The position numbers and the translations under genes were made by a program. Source: UBA1081 sp964454355 (lineage in GTDB: Bacteria > Bacillota > Clostridia > Oscillospirales > Acutalibacteraceae). Taken from it: DNA of 17,680 nucleotides. The DNA is taken from the NCBI GenBank assembly GCA_964454355.1, contig CAYVTA010000037.1:1-17680 (forward strand), in the 5' to 3' direction. Each line of letters begins with the position of its first letter. The stretch's first letter is position 1. The notes under the pieces were generated by a model. That model was not told where the DNA came from and ran no database searches. It saw nothing but the letters and a program-made list of their open reading frames with translations. This document shows, piece after piece, positions 1 to 7,753 of the stretch.

Positions 1-494
1 CAACAGTTCCCACAACAGAGCCTGCAACAGTTCCCACGACAGAGCCTACAACAGTACCGGCAACAGAGGGACCTACGGAAACACCTACTGCAGAGCTTAT
101 AACAAAGACTGACAGTACACTTGTTGTTGACAATGAAAACAGTTACATAAGCATTGCCGAAGGCTCAAAGGTTAATGAAATACTTGCACAGATCGAGAAT
201 GAAGATGTTAAGATTCTTGATGCAGATGGCAATGAGCTTGCTGCGGATAAGCTTGTCGGTACAGGTTGTACTGTCAAGGTTGGCGATACACTTACATACA
301 CATTTATTGCACCTGCTGATGTAGACGGCAATGGTAAAGCAACTGCTGCCGATGCAAGACTTGCTCTTCGTTCTGCAGCAAAGTTGGATGAGCTTGAAGG
401 TGTATACGCAATTGCGGCAAATGTTGACGGTAATGAAAAGATTACTGCGGCTGATGCAAGAATGATTCTTAGAAAATCAGCAAAGCTTTCCTAA
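1..494 (+). CDS. Secreted dockerin-containing protein, C-terminal part (5' end outside window)
   Basis: The open frame runs in from the window edge (first full codon at 3) to TAA at 492-494, giving about 163 residues. It begins with a Thr/Pro/Glu linker made of near-identical eight-residue units (TVPTTEPA type). A short beta-rich domain of about 55 residues follows, ending near VGTGCTVKVGDTLTYTF; similar modules precede dockerins in ruminococcal proteins. The end is a two-repeat type I dockerin. Its first calcium loop is DVDGNGKATAAD with helix DARLALRSAAKL, and its second is NVDGNEKITAAD with helix DARMILRKSAKL. Dockerins bind cohesins on a scaffold or on the cell surface. The second loop has Glu where Asp or Asn is usual (NEK), which may weaken calcium binding. 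The catalytic or main domain lies upstream of the window, so the role is unknown. A strong terminator follows directly. Confidence 0.85.
   Translation, partial: TVPTTEPATVPTTEPTTVPATEGPTETPTAELITKTDSTLVVDNENSYISIAEGSKVNEILAQIENEDVKILDADGNELAADKLVGTGCTVKVGDTLTYTFIAPADVDGNGKATAADARLALRSAAKLDELEGVYAIAANVDGNEKITAADARMILRKSAKLS
3..74 (+). repeat. 24-nt in-frame tandem repeat (Thr/Pro linker)
   Basis: Three consecutive 24-nt units (3-26, 27-50, 51-74) encode TVPTTEPA, TVPTTEPT and the diverged TVPATEGP. The units stay in frame and differ mostly by single bases, as expected of a slippage-prone linker. The array probably continues upstream of the window. Confidence 0.8.
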
Positions 495-506
495 TTGCTA
501 AATAAG

Positions 507-537
507 AAAAATTCCTCGGAAACGGGGAATTTTTTTG
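507..537 (+). terminator. Intrinsic terminator after the dockerin gene
   Basis: A 12-bp hairpin pairs 507-518 with 523-534, closed by a GAAA tetraloop (519-522) and containing one T-G pair. The 3' arm runs into a T-rich stretch. It starts 13 nt after the stop codon. Confidence 0.9.
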
Positions 538-585
538 TTTAAAACCGTATTGTTTTGTTATGCTATTATTGTTAGGTAAAATTGC

Positions 586-613
586 TTGACAAATTTGAAA
601 AATTGCATATAAT
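586..613 (+). promoter_or_regulatory. Sigma-A type promoter of the gatCAB operon
   Basis: A perfect -35 box TTGACA (586-591) and a perfect -10 box TATAAT (608-613) are separated by 16 bp. The predicted start near 620 leaves a leader of about 245 nt before gatC. Confidence 0.85.
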
Positions 614-654
614 ATAATGGTGTTGTTGAGATAAATTATTTCCCTTTTAAAGAC

Positions 655-804
655 TATAACGGAAAGAGTAGTTCGGAATGTGAGATCCAAGAGAACTGAA
701 GGTTATACTCTTGCAGCTGTGAGCGAACACACTTGTTTCGGTGTTTATTTGGGTGTACCGTATAAGTCAGCTTTCGTTCCAATTCAGGGACGGAGCTTTT
801 TTTG
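655..804 (+). promoter_or_regulatory. Structured leader with conditional terminator, T-box-like
   Basis: Elements in order: a stem pairing AAGAG 664-668 with CTCTT 708-712, carrying the AGTA sequence typical of a T-box specifier loop and an upper GTTC/GAAC helix (671-674/693-696); a second hairpin pairing 725-730 with 741-746; the stretch GGGTGTACCGTA (751-762), close to the T-box consensus GGGTGGNACCGCG; and a terminator hairpin. TTGGG 749-753 can pair with TTCCAA 778-782 (one G-T pair), which would disrupt the terminator 5' arm. The architecture fits a tRNA-sensing T-box. However, Stem I is only about 50 nt, without the usual apical loops, and the bulge lacks the intact TGGN that pairs with the tRNA NCCA end. 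No specifier triplet can be read with confidence. It may be a divergent T-box or another attenuator. Confidence 0.5.
769..803 (+). terminator. Leader terminator (attenuator) upstream of gatC
   Basis: AGCT plus TCGTTCC (769-780, one bulged T at 773) pairs with GGGACGGAGCT (787-797), with the six-nt loop 781-786, followed directly by a seven-T run. It lies inside the gatC leader, after the promoter, so it would stop transcription before the operon unless an alternative structure forms. Confidence 0.8.
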
Positions 805-865
805 ATATTTGATATTAATGAGTAATTTCACCAATTATATATTATATGACAGGAGATTGACTGTG

Positions 866-1246
866 ATGGAAAAAATAAATTATTGCGGCGAGGCTCGTGA
901 AAATCTGACATCGGGTACGCTTGCCGATGAATCGGAGACAACAACACAGTGCGTAAGCAAAAAGAGTTTTGATATTGATGTTGATAACGTTGCAAATCTT
1001 GCAAAGCTTAAGCTTACTCAGGAAGAGAAAATCTCCATGAAGTCTGAGTTGATGGCTATTATTGATTTTGCGGACAAGCTCGCAGAAATTGATACGCAGG
1101 GGGTTGATATTACTGCACACATCGTAACTATTAATAATGTTTTCAGAAACGACGAAGTTACAAACAAATCTAACCGTGATGAGCTTCTTGCAAATGCTCC
1201 CACTAAGGTTGACGGATATATGACCGTCCCCAAAACCGTTGAATAA
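866..1246 (+). CDS. gatC: Asp/Glu-tRNA(Asn/Gln) amidotransferase subunit C
   Basis: GatC is the small subunit that bridges GatA and GatB in the enzyme converting mischarged Asp-tRNA(Asn) and Glu-tRNA(Gln) to the amidated forms. The family core is plain from about residue 34: IDVDNVANLAKLKLTQEE, a helical middle (FADKLAEIDT) and the typical end with FRNDEV and PTKVDGYMTVPKTVE. The ATG at 866 was chosen because AGGAG (851-855) sits 10 nt upstream. A GTG at 863 and an in-frame ATG at 809 are possible, but 809 lies at the foot of the leader terminator without a ribosome site. The protein is 126 residues against the usual 95 or so. The extra 33 N-terminal residues are polar, with two Cys, and no later start codon is suitably placed to remove them. 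It is first in the operon, with a 15-nt gap to gatA. Confidence 0.93.
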   Translation: MEKINYCGEARENLTSGTLADESETTTQCVSKKSFDIDVDNVANLAKLKLTQEEKISMKSELMAIIDFADKLAEIDTQGVDITAHIVTINNVFRNDEVTNKSNRDELLANAPTKVDGYMTVPKTVE

Positions 1247-1261
1247 GGAGGAAAAAGTTAA

Positions 1262-2692
1262 ATGAAAATCGTAGATTTAAGTTTAAAAGAGCTTTCGGAA
1301 AAGCTAAAAATCAAAGAAGTTTCCTCCGTTGAAGCAACCAAGGCATATTTTGATGAAATTGATGCTGTTGACGAAAAAATCGGTGCATATTTAAGACTTA
1401 CTCAAGAGGTTGCACTCAAACAGGCACAGGAAGCAGATAGAATTATTGCTCAAGGGAATGCTTCTGTGCTTACTGGTATTCCTTACGGTATGAAGGATAA
1501 CATCTGCACAAGGGGAAGTATTACTTCCTGTGCATCAAAAATGCTGGAAAACTTTAATCCTCCATATGATGCATTTGTTACAAAGAAAATGAACACAGAA
1601 AACGCAGTTATGCTGGGCAAAACAAATATGGATGAATTTGCAATGGGTTCAACTACTGAAAATTCAGCATTTAAAGTTACGAGAAATCCTGTTGATACTG
1701 CCAGAGTGCCCGGCGGCTCCTCCGGTGGCTCCGCTGCTGCTGTTGCTGCAAAAGAAGCGGTTTTTGCACTGGGCTCCGATACGGGCGGTTCTATTCGACA
1801 GCCTGCTGCATTCTGCGGTGTTGTGGGACTTAAACCCACATACGGCACTGTTTCCAGAAACGGTTTAGTTGCTTTTGCATCGTCTCTTGACCAGATAGGG
1901 CCTCTTACAAGAAATGTTGAAGATGCGGCAATTGCAATGAATGCCATTGCAGGTTATGATTGCCTTGATTCCACATCTGTCAACAGAGAATACGGTGATT
2001 TTACATCGGATATGAAAAAAGGGGTAAAGGGCATGAAAGCGGCTCTCCCCAAGGAGTATTTCGGAGAAGGTATTAATCCGGAAGTCAAGGATGCTGTTCT
2101 CTGCTGTGCAAAAGAATTTGAAAAGATGGGTGTTGATATTCAGGAGGTTTCAATTCCTGCAATGGAATATGCTCTTCCTGCATACTATGTTATTTCTTCA
2201 TCGGAGGCTTCATCCAATCTTGCAAGATTTGACGGTGTCCGCTATGGTTACCGTTCCGAAAACTATGAGGATATGGATGAGCTTTATAAAAACACAAGAA
2301 GTGAAGGCTTCGGCAGAGAAGTCAAGCACAGAATTATGTTGGGTTCTTTTGCTCTTTCCTCCGGTTACTATGATGCTTATTATAAAAAGGCTCTCCAGGT
2401 AAGAACACTCATAATTAATGATTTTAATAAAATTTTTGCAGACAATGATTTTATAATTTCTCCCGTTGCTCCAACGACAGCATATAAAATAGGCGAAAAA
2501 ACGGCAGATCCCGTTGAAATGTATTTAGGCGATATCTATACTGTTCCGGTAAATATTGCCGGACTTCCTGCAATTTCAATGCCTTGCGGCAGAGATAAAG
2601 AGGGTATGCCTATCGGTATGCAGCTTATCGGTAAAGCGTTTTCGGAGAATACACTTATAAGAGCCGGCTGGGCTTATGAAAATATGAAGTAA
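1262..2692 (+). CDS. gatA: Asp/Glu-tRNA(Asn/Gln) amidotransferase subunit A
   Basis: GatA hydrolyses glutamine and supplies the ammonia used on the tRNA by GatB. The 476 residues match the full family length. The amidase-signature catalytic triad is visible: Lys78 in GIPYGMKDN, the cis-Ser at Ser153 in PGGSSGGSAAA, and the nucleophile Ser177 in GSDTGGSIRQPAAFCG. The C-terminal part holds the typical PVAPTTAYKIGE and GLPAISMPCG segments. AAGGAGG at 1245-1251 overlaps the gatC stop and lies 10 nt before the ATG. The gene is intact and translated in series with gatC and gatB. Confidence 0.98.
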   Translation: MKIVDLSLKELSEKLKIKEVSSVEATKAYFDEIDAVDEKIGAYLRLTQEVALKQAQEADRIIAQGNASVLTGIPYGMKDNICTRGSITSCASKMLENFNPPYDAFVTKKMNTENAVMLGKTNMDEFAMGSTTENSAFKVTRNPVDTARVPGGSSGGSAAAVAAKEAVFALGSDTGGSIRQPAAFCGVVGLKPTYGTVSRNGLVAFASSLDQIGPLTRNVEDAAIAMNAIAGYDCLDSTSVNREYGDFTSDMKKGVKGMKAALPKEYFGEGINPEVKDAVLCCAKEFEKMGVDIQEVSIPAMEYALPAYYVISSSEASSNLARFDGVRYGYRSENYEDMDELYKNTRSEGFGREVKHRIMLGSFALSSGYYDAYYKKALQVRTLIINDFNKIFADNDFIISPVAPTTAYKIGEKTADPVEMYLGDIYTVPVNIAGLPAISMPCGRDKEGMPIGMQLIGKAFSENTLIRAGWAYENMK

Positions 2693-2705
2693 GGAGGCGG
2701 TTGAC

Positions 2706-4142
2706 ATGAATATGATAAAAGATTATGAAATGGTCATAGGGCTTGAGGTTCATTGTGAGCTTGGAACAAAGACAAAAATATTCTGCGGCTGTCCCACGAC
2801 CTTCGGAGCTGAGCCGAATACGCAGTGCTGTCCCGTTTGTATGGGAATGCCGGGAACGCTTCCCGTGCTTAATGAACAGGTTGTTGAGTATGCAATAAAA
2901 GCCGGTATGGCAACAAATTGTACAATTGCCGGATATTCAAAACAGGACAGAAAAAATTATTTTTATCCCGATTTGCCGAAAGCTTATCAGATATCACAGT
3001 ACGATCTGCCTCTTTGCGAAAACGGTTGGCTTGAAATTGAAAACGAAAACGGCACAAAAAGGATAGGAATTACAAGAATCCACATTGAAGAGGATGCTGG
3101 TAAGCTCGTCCATAATGACAGATACGGTACCATGGTTGACTGTAACCGTTGCGGTGTACCGCTTATTGAAATCGTTTCCGAACCGGACATAAGAAGTGCA
3201 CAGGAAGCTGTCGCTTACTTTAAAAAGCTTCGTGCCGTAATTCTTTATACCGGAATATCGGACTGCAAAATGCAGGAGGGGTCAATGCGTTGTGATGTCA
3301 ACCTTTCAGTCAGAAAGAAAGGAACGGATAAATTCGGAACAAGAACGGAAATGAAAAATCTCAACTCGTTTACCTTTATTCAGAAGGCTATAGAGTATGA
3401 ATATAAGCGACAGGTTGAAGAAATCGAAAACGGCGGTGTCATCATTCAGGAGACAAGACGTTATGACCAAGCAAGCGGAAAAACCTTCTCAATGCGAAAA
3501 AAAGAGGATGCTAACGACTATCGTTATTTCCCTGATCCAGACCTTGCTCCCATTGTTATGCCTGAATCAAGGCTCAATGAGCTTAAGGCTTCAATTCCCA
3601 CACTTCCCGATGAGAGAAAAAAAGTGTATGTAGAAAAGTATGGTCTTACAGCTTACGATGCGGAGCTTATCACAAGCGATATGACAACTGCTGATTACTT
3701 TGAAGACGCAGTTTTAAATACAAAGTATCCCAAGATACTTGCAAATATCATTATTTCGGAAATAATGAAGCTTTATGATGCGGATGAAGGGATGATGCTC
3801 ATTGAGCCTCTTCATCTTTCTCAAATCGCTGATATGCAGGGCTGCGGTGAAATTAACAGTTCCGTAGCAAAGAAAGTTGTTAAGGCTCTTTGGGATAAGG
3901 ATGAAGATGCCTGCGAATACGTTAAAAAGAATGACCTCGGGCAGATAAATGATGAAAATCTCCTTTATTCGATTATTGGCGATGCCATTGCAAAGAATCC
4001 TAAATCCGTTGAGGATTATAAAAAGGGTAAAGTTGCAGCTGCAAAGGCAATTATGGGACAGGTTATGTCAGCAACTAAAGGTCGAGGTAATCCTATTTTA
4101 ATTGAAAAGCTTCTTAACGAAGCACTTGAGGTGTTGAAATGA
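2706..4142 (+). CDS. gatB: Asp/Glu-tRNA(Asn/Gln) amidotransferase subunit B
   Basis: GatB binds the mischarged tRNA, phosphorylates its aspartyl or glutamyl group with ATP and transfers the ammonia delivered from GatA. The 478 residues are complete. The N-terminal IGLEVHCEL is followed by a zinc-type cysteine set (FCGCP, Cys27/Cys29; CCPVC, Cys42/Cys45) and the family signature DRKNYFYPDLPKAYQISQYD. The C-terminal GatB/YqeY domain ends with GQVMSATKGRGNP. AAGGAGG at 2691-2697 overlaps the gatA stop, 8 nt before the ATG. Its TGA stop overlaps the next gene's ATG, so translation is probably coupled. Confidence 0.98.
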   Translation: MNMIKDYEMVIGLEVHCELGTKTKIFCGCPTTFGAEPNTQCCPVCMGMPGTLPVLNEQVVEYAIKAGMATNCTIAGYSKQDRKNYFYPDLPKAYQISQYDLPLCENGWLEIENENGTKRIGITRIHIEEDAGKLVHNDRYGTMVDCNRCGVPLIEIVSEPDIRSAQEAVAYFKKLRAVILYTGISDCKMQEGSMRCDVNLSVRKKGTDKFGTRTEMKNLNSFTFIQKAIEYEYKRQVEEIENGGVIIQETRRYDQASGKTFSMRKKEDANDYRYFPDPDLAPIVMPESRLNELKASIPTLPDERKKVYVEKYGLTAYDAELITSDMTTADYFEDAVLNTKYPKILANIIISEIMKLYDADEGMMLIEPLHLSQIADMQGCGEINSSVAKKVVKALWDKDEDACEYVKKNDLGQINDENLLYSIIGDAIAKNPKSVEDYKKGKVAAAKAIMGQVMSATKGRGNPILIEKLLNEALEVLK

Positions 4143-5629
4143 TGCGAAAAATATTCATTTTAACAGTTACACTGTTGTCGGTTTTAATAATGCCGACAAC
4201 GGCTTTGGCTGCTTCCGGTGATTCTTACACTATTGATAAGGTTAACATTACTGCGGATTTGAGAAGTGATGGTAGTGTGTTGATTGCAGAGGAATGGACT
4301 GTAACTGTTGCACAGGGATGCGATGATTGCTTTATTCGTGAAATTGATATTATAGATGACAATTTTGAGCATATTTCCGGTGTTACTGATGTGTCTGTGT
4401 CTCTAGACGGTAATATTTGTATACAGGAGATGGGGGATACATTAAAAAACGGTACTTATTTCTTTGAACAGGAATCGGACAGATATTCCGTAGTGTGGTA
4501 TATACCGGAAGCCGGAACTCATACTTTTTCTTTAAGGTATGTTCAGACGGGGGCTGTAAAGCTTTATAAAAACAGAGCTTATTTCTATTTCAGAGCTGTA
4601 AATGAGGACAGCAATCTTATATGCAGGAATATTTCAGTCTCGGTTAATACTCCTGAAAATTGCTTTTCCGAAGAGTTTGAAATTCTTGATTCAGGCACTC
4701 TCGCAGGAGGAAAATCTGACGGAAATGTTACTTTTACTGCTGCAAACACAGCCGGACTTGTGAAATTCGGAATATCAATGCCGGCAGATTTGTTTGATTC
4801 TTCAAAGCTTACGGTGATCGTTGATGATAACAGAGCAGAAACAGCATTTGCCGTGATAATCATAATCATTCTTGTCATCGGAGTAGCTTACTGCATATAT
4901 TTTTCACTCAACCATAAAAAAATCCTGCTTAAACGCAGATTGAAACGGTGTAAAGAGAACCCTCTTTCCGAGAACAGCGAAAAAGTGCAAAGGGAAGTAT
5001 TTGCAAGTATAAGCCCCGCAGCGTTGATTAATTCCGTACTTGACGGATACATAAACAAATCTGACTTTTTTACCGTTACTGTTCTCGAACTTGTAAAAAG
5101 AGGTTATATAAAAGCATCTGCCGAAGGCTTTACGGCACAGGAGGTTTCCGATACCGACTTCTGTCGCAGAAAACTTGACAAAAACGAGAAAAGAATTGTT
5201 CGGCTTTTCTCTTCGGGCAGATGGAACGAACTTATTACTTCGCCTAAAATATTTTTTGATGAAGTCGAGGCTTTTTATGAGAATGTCGGTTATATTTCTC
5301 CGTTTGCTGACTTTACTGTAAAGGGCAAAAAGCTTATTGCTCGATGTTTTGAATTGAGATTGAGTGCAAAACGGTTTGACGCTGTTACGCCTGAAGAAAT
5401 TTCAGACGATTTTTTCAAAAACAGCACTCATACTGTGGGGGAGCTTGTTATTGCTCTTATAAATGAGTATGATTTGTCCGAAAATGAGAATTTTGAAAAG
5501 CCATCAACCGAAAACTTCAGATATAATATGTTTATGTTCAGAGATGTCTATGATGAAGGTGCTAAACGGACATCAGAGCTGAATGAAGCACGTAAACAAA
5601 CAAAAAAGAAAATTGGTGATCACAGATGA
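4139..5629 (+). CDS. DUF2207-type membrane protein
   Basis: This 496-residue protein has a signal peptide (cleavage near ALAA, residues 22-25), an extracellular beta-rich domain of about 210 residues, one transmembrane helix (about 236-256) and a large cytosolic part. The start of the mature domain, with YTIDKVNITADLRSDGSVL followed by EEWTVTV, is characteristic of DUF2207 proteins. The cytosolic segment ISPAALINSVLDGYI, followed by a short helical domain with VLELVKRGYIKA, also fits that family. The biochemical function is unknown. The ATG overlaps the gatB stop (ATGA), and its own stop overlaps the next start in the same way, so it is probably co-expressed with gatCAB. No sequence feature links it to tRNA amidation, so the operon may be one of convenience. 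The TM helix is unusually rich in Ile (AFAVIIIIILVIGVA). Confidence 0.8.
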   Translation: MMRKIFILTVTLLSVLIMPTTALAASGDSYTIDKVNITADLRSDGSVLIAEEWTVTVAQGCDDCFIREIDIIDDNFEHISGVTDVSVSLDGNICIQEMGDTLKNGTYFFEQESDRYSVVWYIPEAGTHTFSLRYVQTGAVKLYKNRAYFYFRAVNEDSNLICRNISVSVNTPENCFSEEFEILDSGTLAGGKSDGNVTFTAANTAGLVKFGISMPADLFDSSKLTVIVDDNRAETAFAVIIIIILVIGVAYCIYFSLNHKKILLKRRLKRCKENPLSENSEKVQREVFASISPAALINSVLDGYINKSDFFTVTVLELVKRGYIKASAEGFTAQEVSDTDFCRRKLDKNEKRIVRLFSSGRWNELITSPKIFFDEVEAFYENVGYISPFADFTVKGKKLIARCFELRLSAKRFDAVTPEEISDDFFKNSTHTVGELVIALINEYDLSENENFEKPSTENFRYNMFMFRDVYDEGAKRTSELNEARKQTKKKIGDHR

Positions 5630-6792
5630 TTACGATTTTGAGTAAAATCTTTTTAAAAAATACAGATAGTATGTCTGACAGTAAAAAAAGAAGTGCCTAC
5701 GGAACACTTTGCTGCTGTGTGGGAATTTTTCTTAATATCATCCTTTTTGCAATAAAGTATTTTGCAGGTATTCTCAGCGGTTCTATTGCAATTACTGCCG
5801 ATGCTTTTAATAACCTTTCAGATGCAGGATCTTCTGCAATAACTTTAGGCGGAATACAGTTTGCAAATAAAAAACCTGATCCCGAGCATCCTTTCGGTCA
5901 TGGCAGAGTAGAATACCTTTCCGCACTTGCCGTTTCTGTTATTATTATGGTCGTTGGTGTTGAACTGTTTTCCTCATCCGTTGAAAAAATCAGAAATCCC
6001 GAGCCGGTTGAAGCGAGTGTTGTTTCAATCGTCATTCTTGCTTTTTCTGTGCTTGTCAAAGGCTATATGTTTTTTTATAACAGAAAGATAGGCAATGATA
6101 TAAATTCCTCCGGAATGAAGGCTACTGCTGTTGACTGTATAGGTGACAGCATTGCTACTACCGTGGTCCTTATTTCAACTGTGGTTTCGTATTTTACAGA
6201 TATTCGGATCGATGGCTGGTGCGGTATTTTTGTTTCATTGTTCATTTTGTATGCCGGTTTTAATTCCGCTAAGGAAACGATAACTCCATTGTTAGGCTCT
6301 CCTCCCGAAAAAGAGCTTGTGGATGAAATCGCAAATGTTGTTCTCTCTTATGAGAAAGTTGTCGGTATTCATGATTTGATAGTTCATGATTACGGTCCCG
6401 GAAGACTTGTGGTGTCACTTCATGCCGAAGTCAACGGCAAAGAAGACATATATTCATTACATGATGAGATAGATAATATTGAACGCAGATTGTCACGGGA
6501 GCTTAACTGCCTTGCAACCATACATATGGATCCTGTTGAAGCTGATAATGAAGCAGTATCATTAATGAGAGAACAAGTCTCTCAAATCGTAAGCGAAATT
6601 GACAGCGGTATTTCTATTCATGATTTCAGAATGGTTCCGGGAAATACCCACACAAATTTGATTTTTGATGCAGTTGTTCCTTTTAGTGTGAAGCTTTCTG
6701 AAAAGGAAATAAAGGAAAAAATTACACGTGCTGTAACGGAAAAAATCGAAAAAACTTTCTGCGTGGTAACGATTGACAGCCCTTTTGTTTAA
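5626..6792 (+). CDS. Cation diffusion facilitator (CDF) family transporter
   Basis: CDF proteins are dimeric membrane antiporters that export divalent metals (Zn, Mn, Fe, Co). This 388-residue protein shows the family's N-terminal membrane domain with SGSIAITADAFNNLSDAGS, the conserved DPEHPFGHGRVEYLSAL loop, and a TM5 segment with AVDCIGDSIAT. A cytosolic C-terminal domain (from about 225) contains HDLIVHDYGPGRLVVSLHAEV. The probable transport site is Asp59/Asn63 with Asp170/Asp174. It has no His, whereas well-studied zinc exporters have one, so manganese or another metal is possible. The ATG overlaps the preceding stop by ATGA. No convincing terminator follows, and the next gene starts 59 nt later. 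The metal substrate is not proven. Confidence 0.93.
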   Translation: MITILSKIFLKNTDSMSDSKKRSAYGTLCCCVGIFLNIILFAIKYFAGILSGSIAITADAFNNLSDAGSSAITLGGIQFANKKPDPEHPFGHGRVEYLSALAVSVIIMVVGVELFSSSVEKIRNPEPVEASVVSIVILAFSVLVKGYMFFYNRKIGNDINSSGMKATAVDCIGDSIATTVVLISTVVSYFTDIRIDGWCGIFVSLFILYAGFNSAKETITPLLGSPPEKELVDEIANVVLSYEKVVGIHDLIVHDYGPGRLVVSLHAEVNGKEDIYSLHDEIDNIERRLSRELNCLATIHMDPVEADNEAVSLMREQVSQIVSEIDSGISIHDFRMVPGNTHTNLIFDAVVPFSVKLSEKEIKEKITRAVTEKIEKTFCVVTIDSPFV

Positions 6793-6799
6793 TTTTAGG

Positions 6800-6828
6800 T
6801 TGACATTTTGCAATTTATAATGTACATT
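6800..6828 (+). promoter_or_regulatory. Possible promoter before the cohesin-like gene
   Basis: TTGACA (6800-6805) is perfect. At 17-bp spacing the -10 would be TACATT (6823-6828), a partial match. A better TATAAT (6816-6821) is only 10 bp away. A start near 6835 would lie almost on the ribosome site at 6837-6843 and leave a very short leader. Read-through from the upstream operon is the alternative. Confidence 0.35.
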
Positions 6829-6851
6829 TATATATTGAGGAGGAATTCTTG

Positions 6852-7565
6852 ATGAAAAAATCAATTTTACTTTTAATAACCATTATTATGGTTTCTATGT
6901 TTAGTGTAACAGCATTTGCAGCAGAATCTAAGTTGGGCTATGAGTCCGCTTATGATGCAGATACAAATCAGGTTAGCGTTTCCGTTTATGTTGAAAATCC
7001 CGGTGCTTTGGAAGCTGCTGATTTCAGACTCGGCTATAATGAGTCTGAATACGAATTTGTTGAAACTACAAATGAAAGCACTATCAGCGATTTGATGATG
7101 GTTTCAGGTAAGGCTGTTACAGATACCGGTCTTGCCACCTGTTCGGTAATCTTTACGGAGCATTGTGAGGATAGCTATCTTGTTGACGGTAAGCTCCAGC
7201 TTGTTACATTTGTGTTCACTCCCGTTACTGAAGACTACGATATAAATAATTTCTGTTTCTGGGTTTATTCTTATGAAGTTGACGGCTCGGATATTTCACA
7301 TTCATTTGCATCCGTAGGTCCTACTTCTTTGAAAAACGGCAAAACAGATGATGTAACTGTTGCTGATTACATTGATAGTGTTGATAATGAAGACAGTGAC
7401 AAATCTTCATCGAGCGGAACAAAATGGTATGTTTATGTTATTGCTGTTGTTTTGGGTATCGGTGTCGTTGCAGGCGTTGCGATAATTGCCGTTAAAAACA
7501 ATAAGGATTCTGAAGGTGAAAAGGATAAAAAATCAGAAGATGAATCTTCAGAGCAAAACGGCTAA
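6852..7565 (+). CDS. Membrane-anchored surface protein with cohesin-like domain
   Basis: This 237-residue protein has a signal peptide (cleavage near AFAA, 21-24), one beta-sandwich-like domain (about 28-150), a Ser/Asp linker, a TM helix (about 192-214) and a very charged cytosolic tail (KNNKDSEGEKDKKSEDE). The domain opening has a strand (NQVSVSVYVENPG), then LEAADFRLGYNESEYEFVE, which reads like cohesins (valine-rich strand, Asn-Pro turn, 'aadf.l.Yd...le.v'). A later strand KLQLVTFVFTPV also fits. The match is by eye, and other carbohydrate-binding or Ig-like folds are possible. The ATG at 6852 is preferred over the TTG one codon earlier because GAGGAGG (6837-6843) is 8 nt away. The gene heads a block of envelope genes that includes two dockerin proteins. 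Confidence 0.65.
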   Translation: MKKSILLLITIIMVSMFSVTAFAAESKLGYESAYDADTNQVSVSVYVENPGALEAADFRLGYNESEYEFVETTNESTISDLMMVSGKAVTDTGLATCSVIFTEHCEDSYLVDGKLQLVTFVFTPVTEDYDINNFCFWVYSYEVDGSDISHSFASVGPTSLKNGKTDDVTVADYIDSVDNEDSDKSSSSGTKWYVYVIAVVLGIGVVAGVAIIAVKNNKDSEGEKDKKSEDESSEQNG

Positions 7566-7574
7566 TACAATAAT

Positions 7575-7610
7575 GCGGGGTGTTTGAGGTTTTTTCGGCA
7601 TCCTGCTTTT
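7575..7610 (+). terminator. Weak intrinsic terminator
   Basis: GCGGGGTG (7575-7582) pairs with CATCCTGC (7599-7606), including two G-T pairs, across a 16-nt loop, followed by TTTT. The rest of the 188-nt gap to the next gene is very AT-rich, and I see no gene in it. Confidence 0.45.
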
Positions 7611-7713
7611 GACGTATTTCAAGACAGTAAAAAATAATGATGACTGTGAAATATAAGAGTTTTTTATTCTTTAACGGAACTAAAAAAATATATTTATATA
7701 TTATAATATAGTT

Positions 7714-7722
7714 TGCTATATT
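7714..7722 (+). promoter_or_regulatory. Possible extended -10 promoter
   Basis: TGCTATATT (7714-7722) fits an extended -10 element. No good -35 is found 17 bp upstream, and a TATAAT at 7702-7707 is an alternative. It would drive the gene starting at 7754. Confidence 0.3.
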
Positions 7723-7753
7723 TGTGATTAAATAATCGGAAGAGTGAGAGAAA

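Noticed and set aside
3..74. Short tandem repeats as a CRISPR array
   Set aside because: Units are 24 nt without spacers and stay in frame as a Thr/Pro linker.
655..804. Confident assignment of a T-box with a named amino acid
   Set aside because: The possible triplets near the base of Stem I (for example 704-706 or 694-696) depend on register, and the acceptor-binding bulge is not canonical, so no tRNA can be named.
809..865. Longer gatC start at the ATG at 809
   Set aside because: It lies just after the leader terminator without a ribosome site, and the added residues are unlike any GatC. The AGGAG at 851-855 supports 866.
1483..1947. 154-codon open frame on the minus strand inside gatA
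   Set aside because: It overlaps the catalytic core of gatA completely and shows no recognisable domain.
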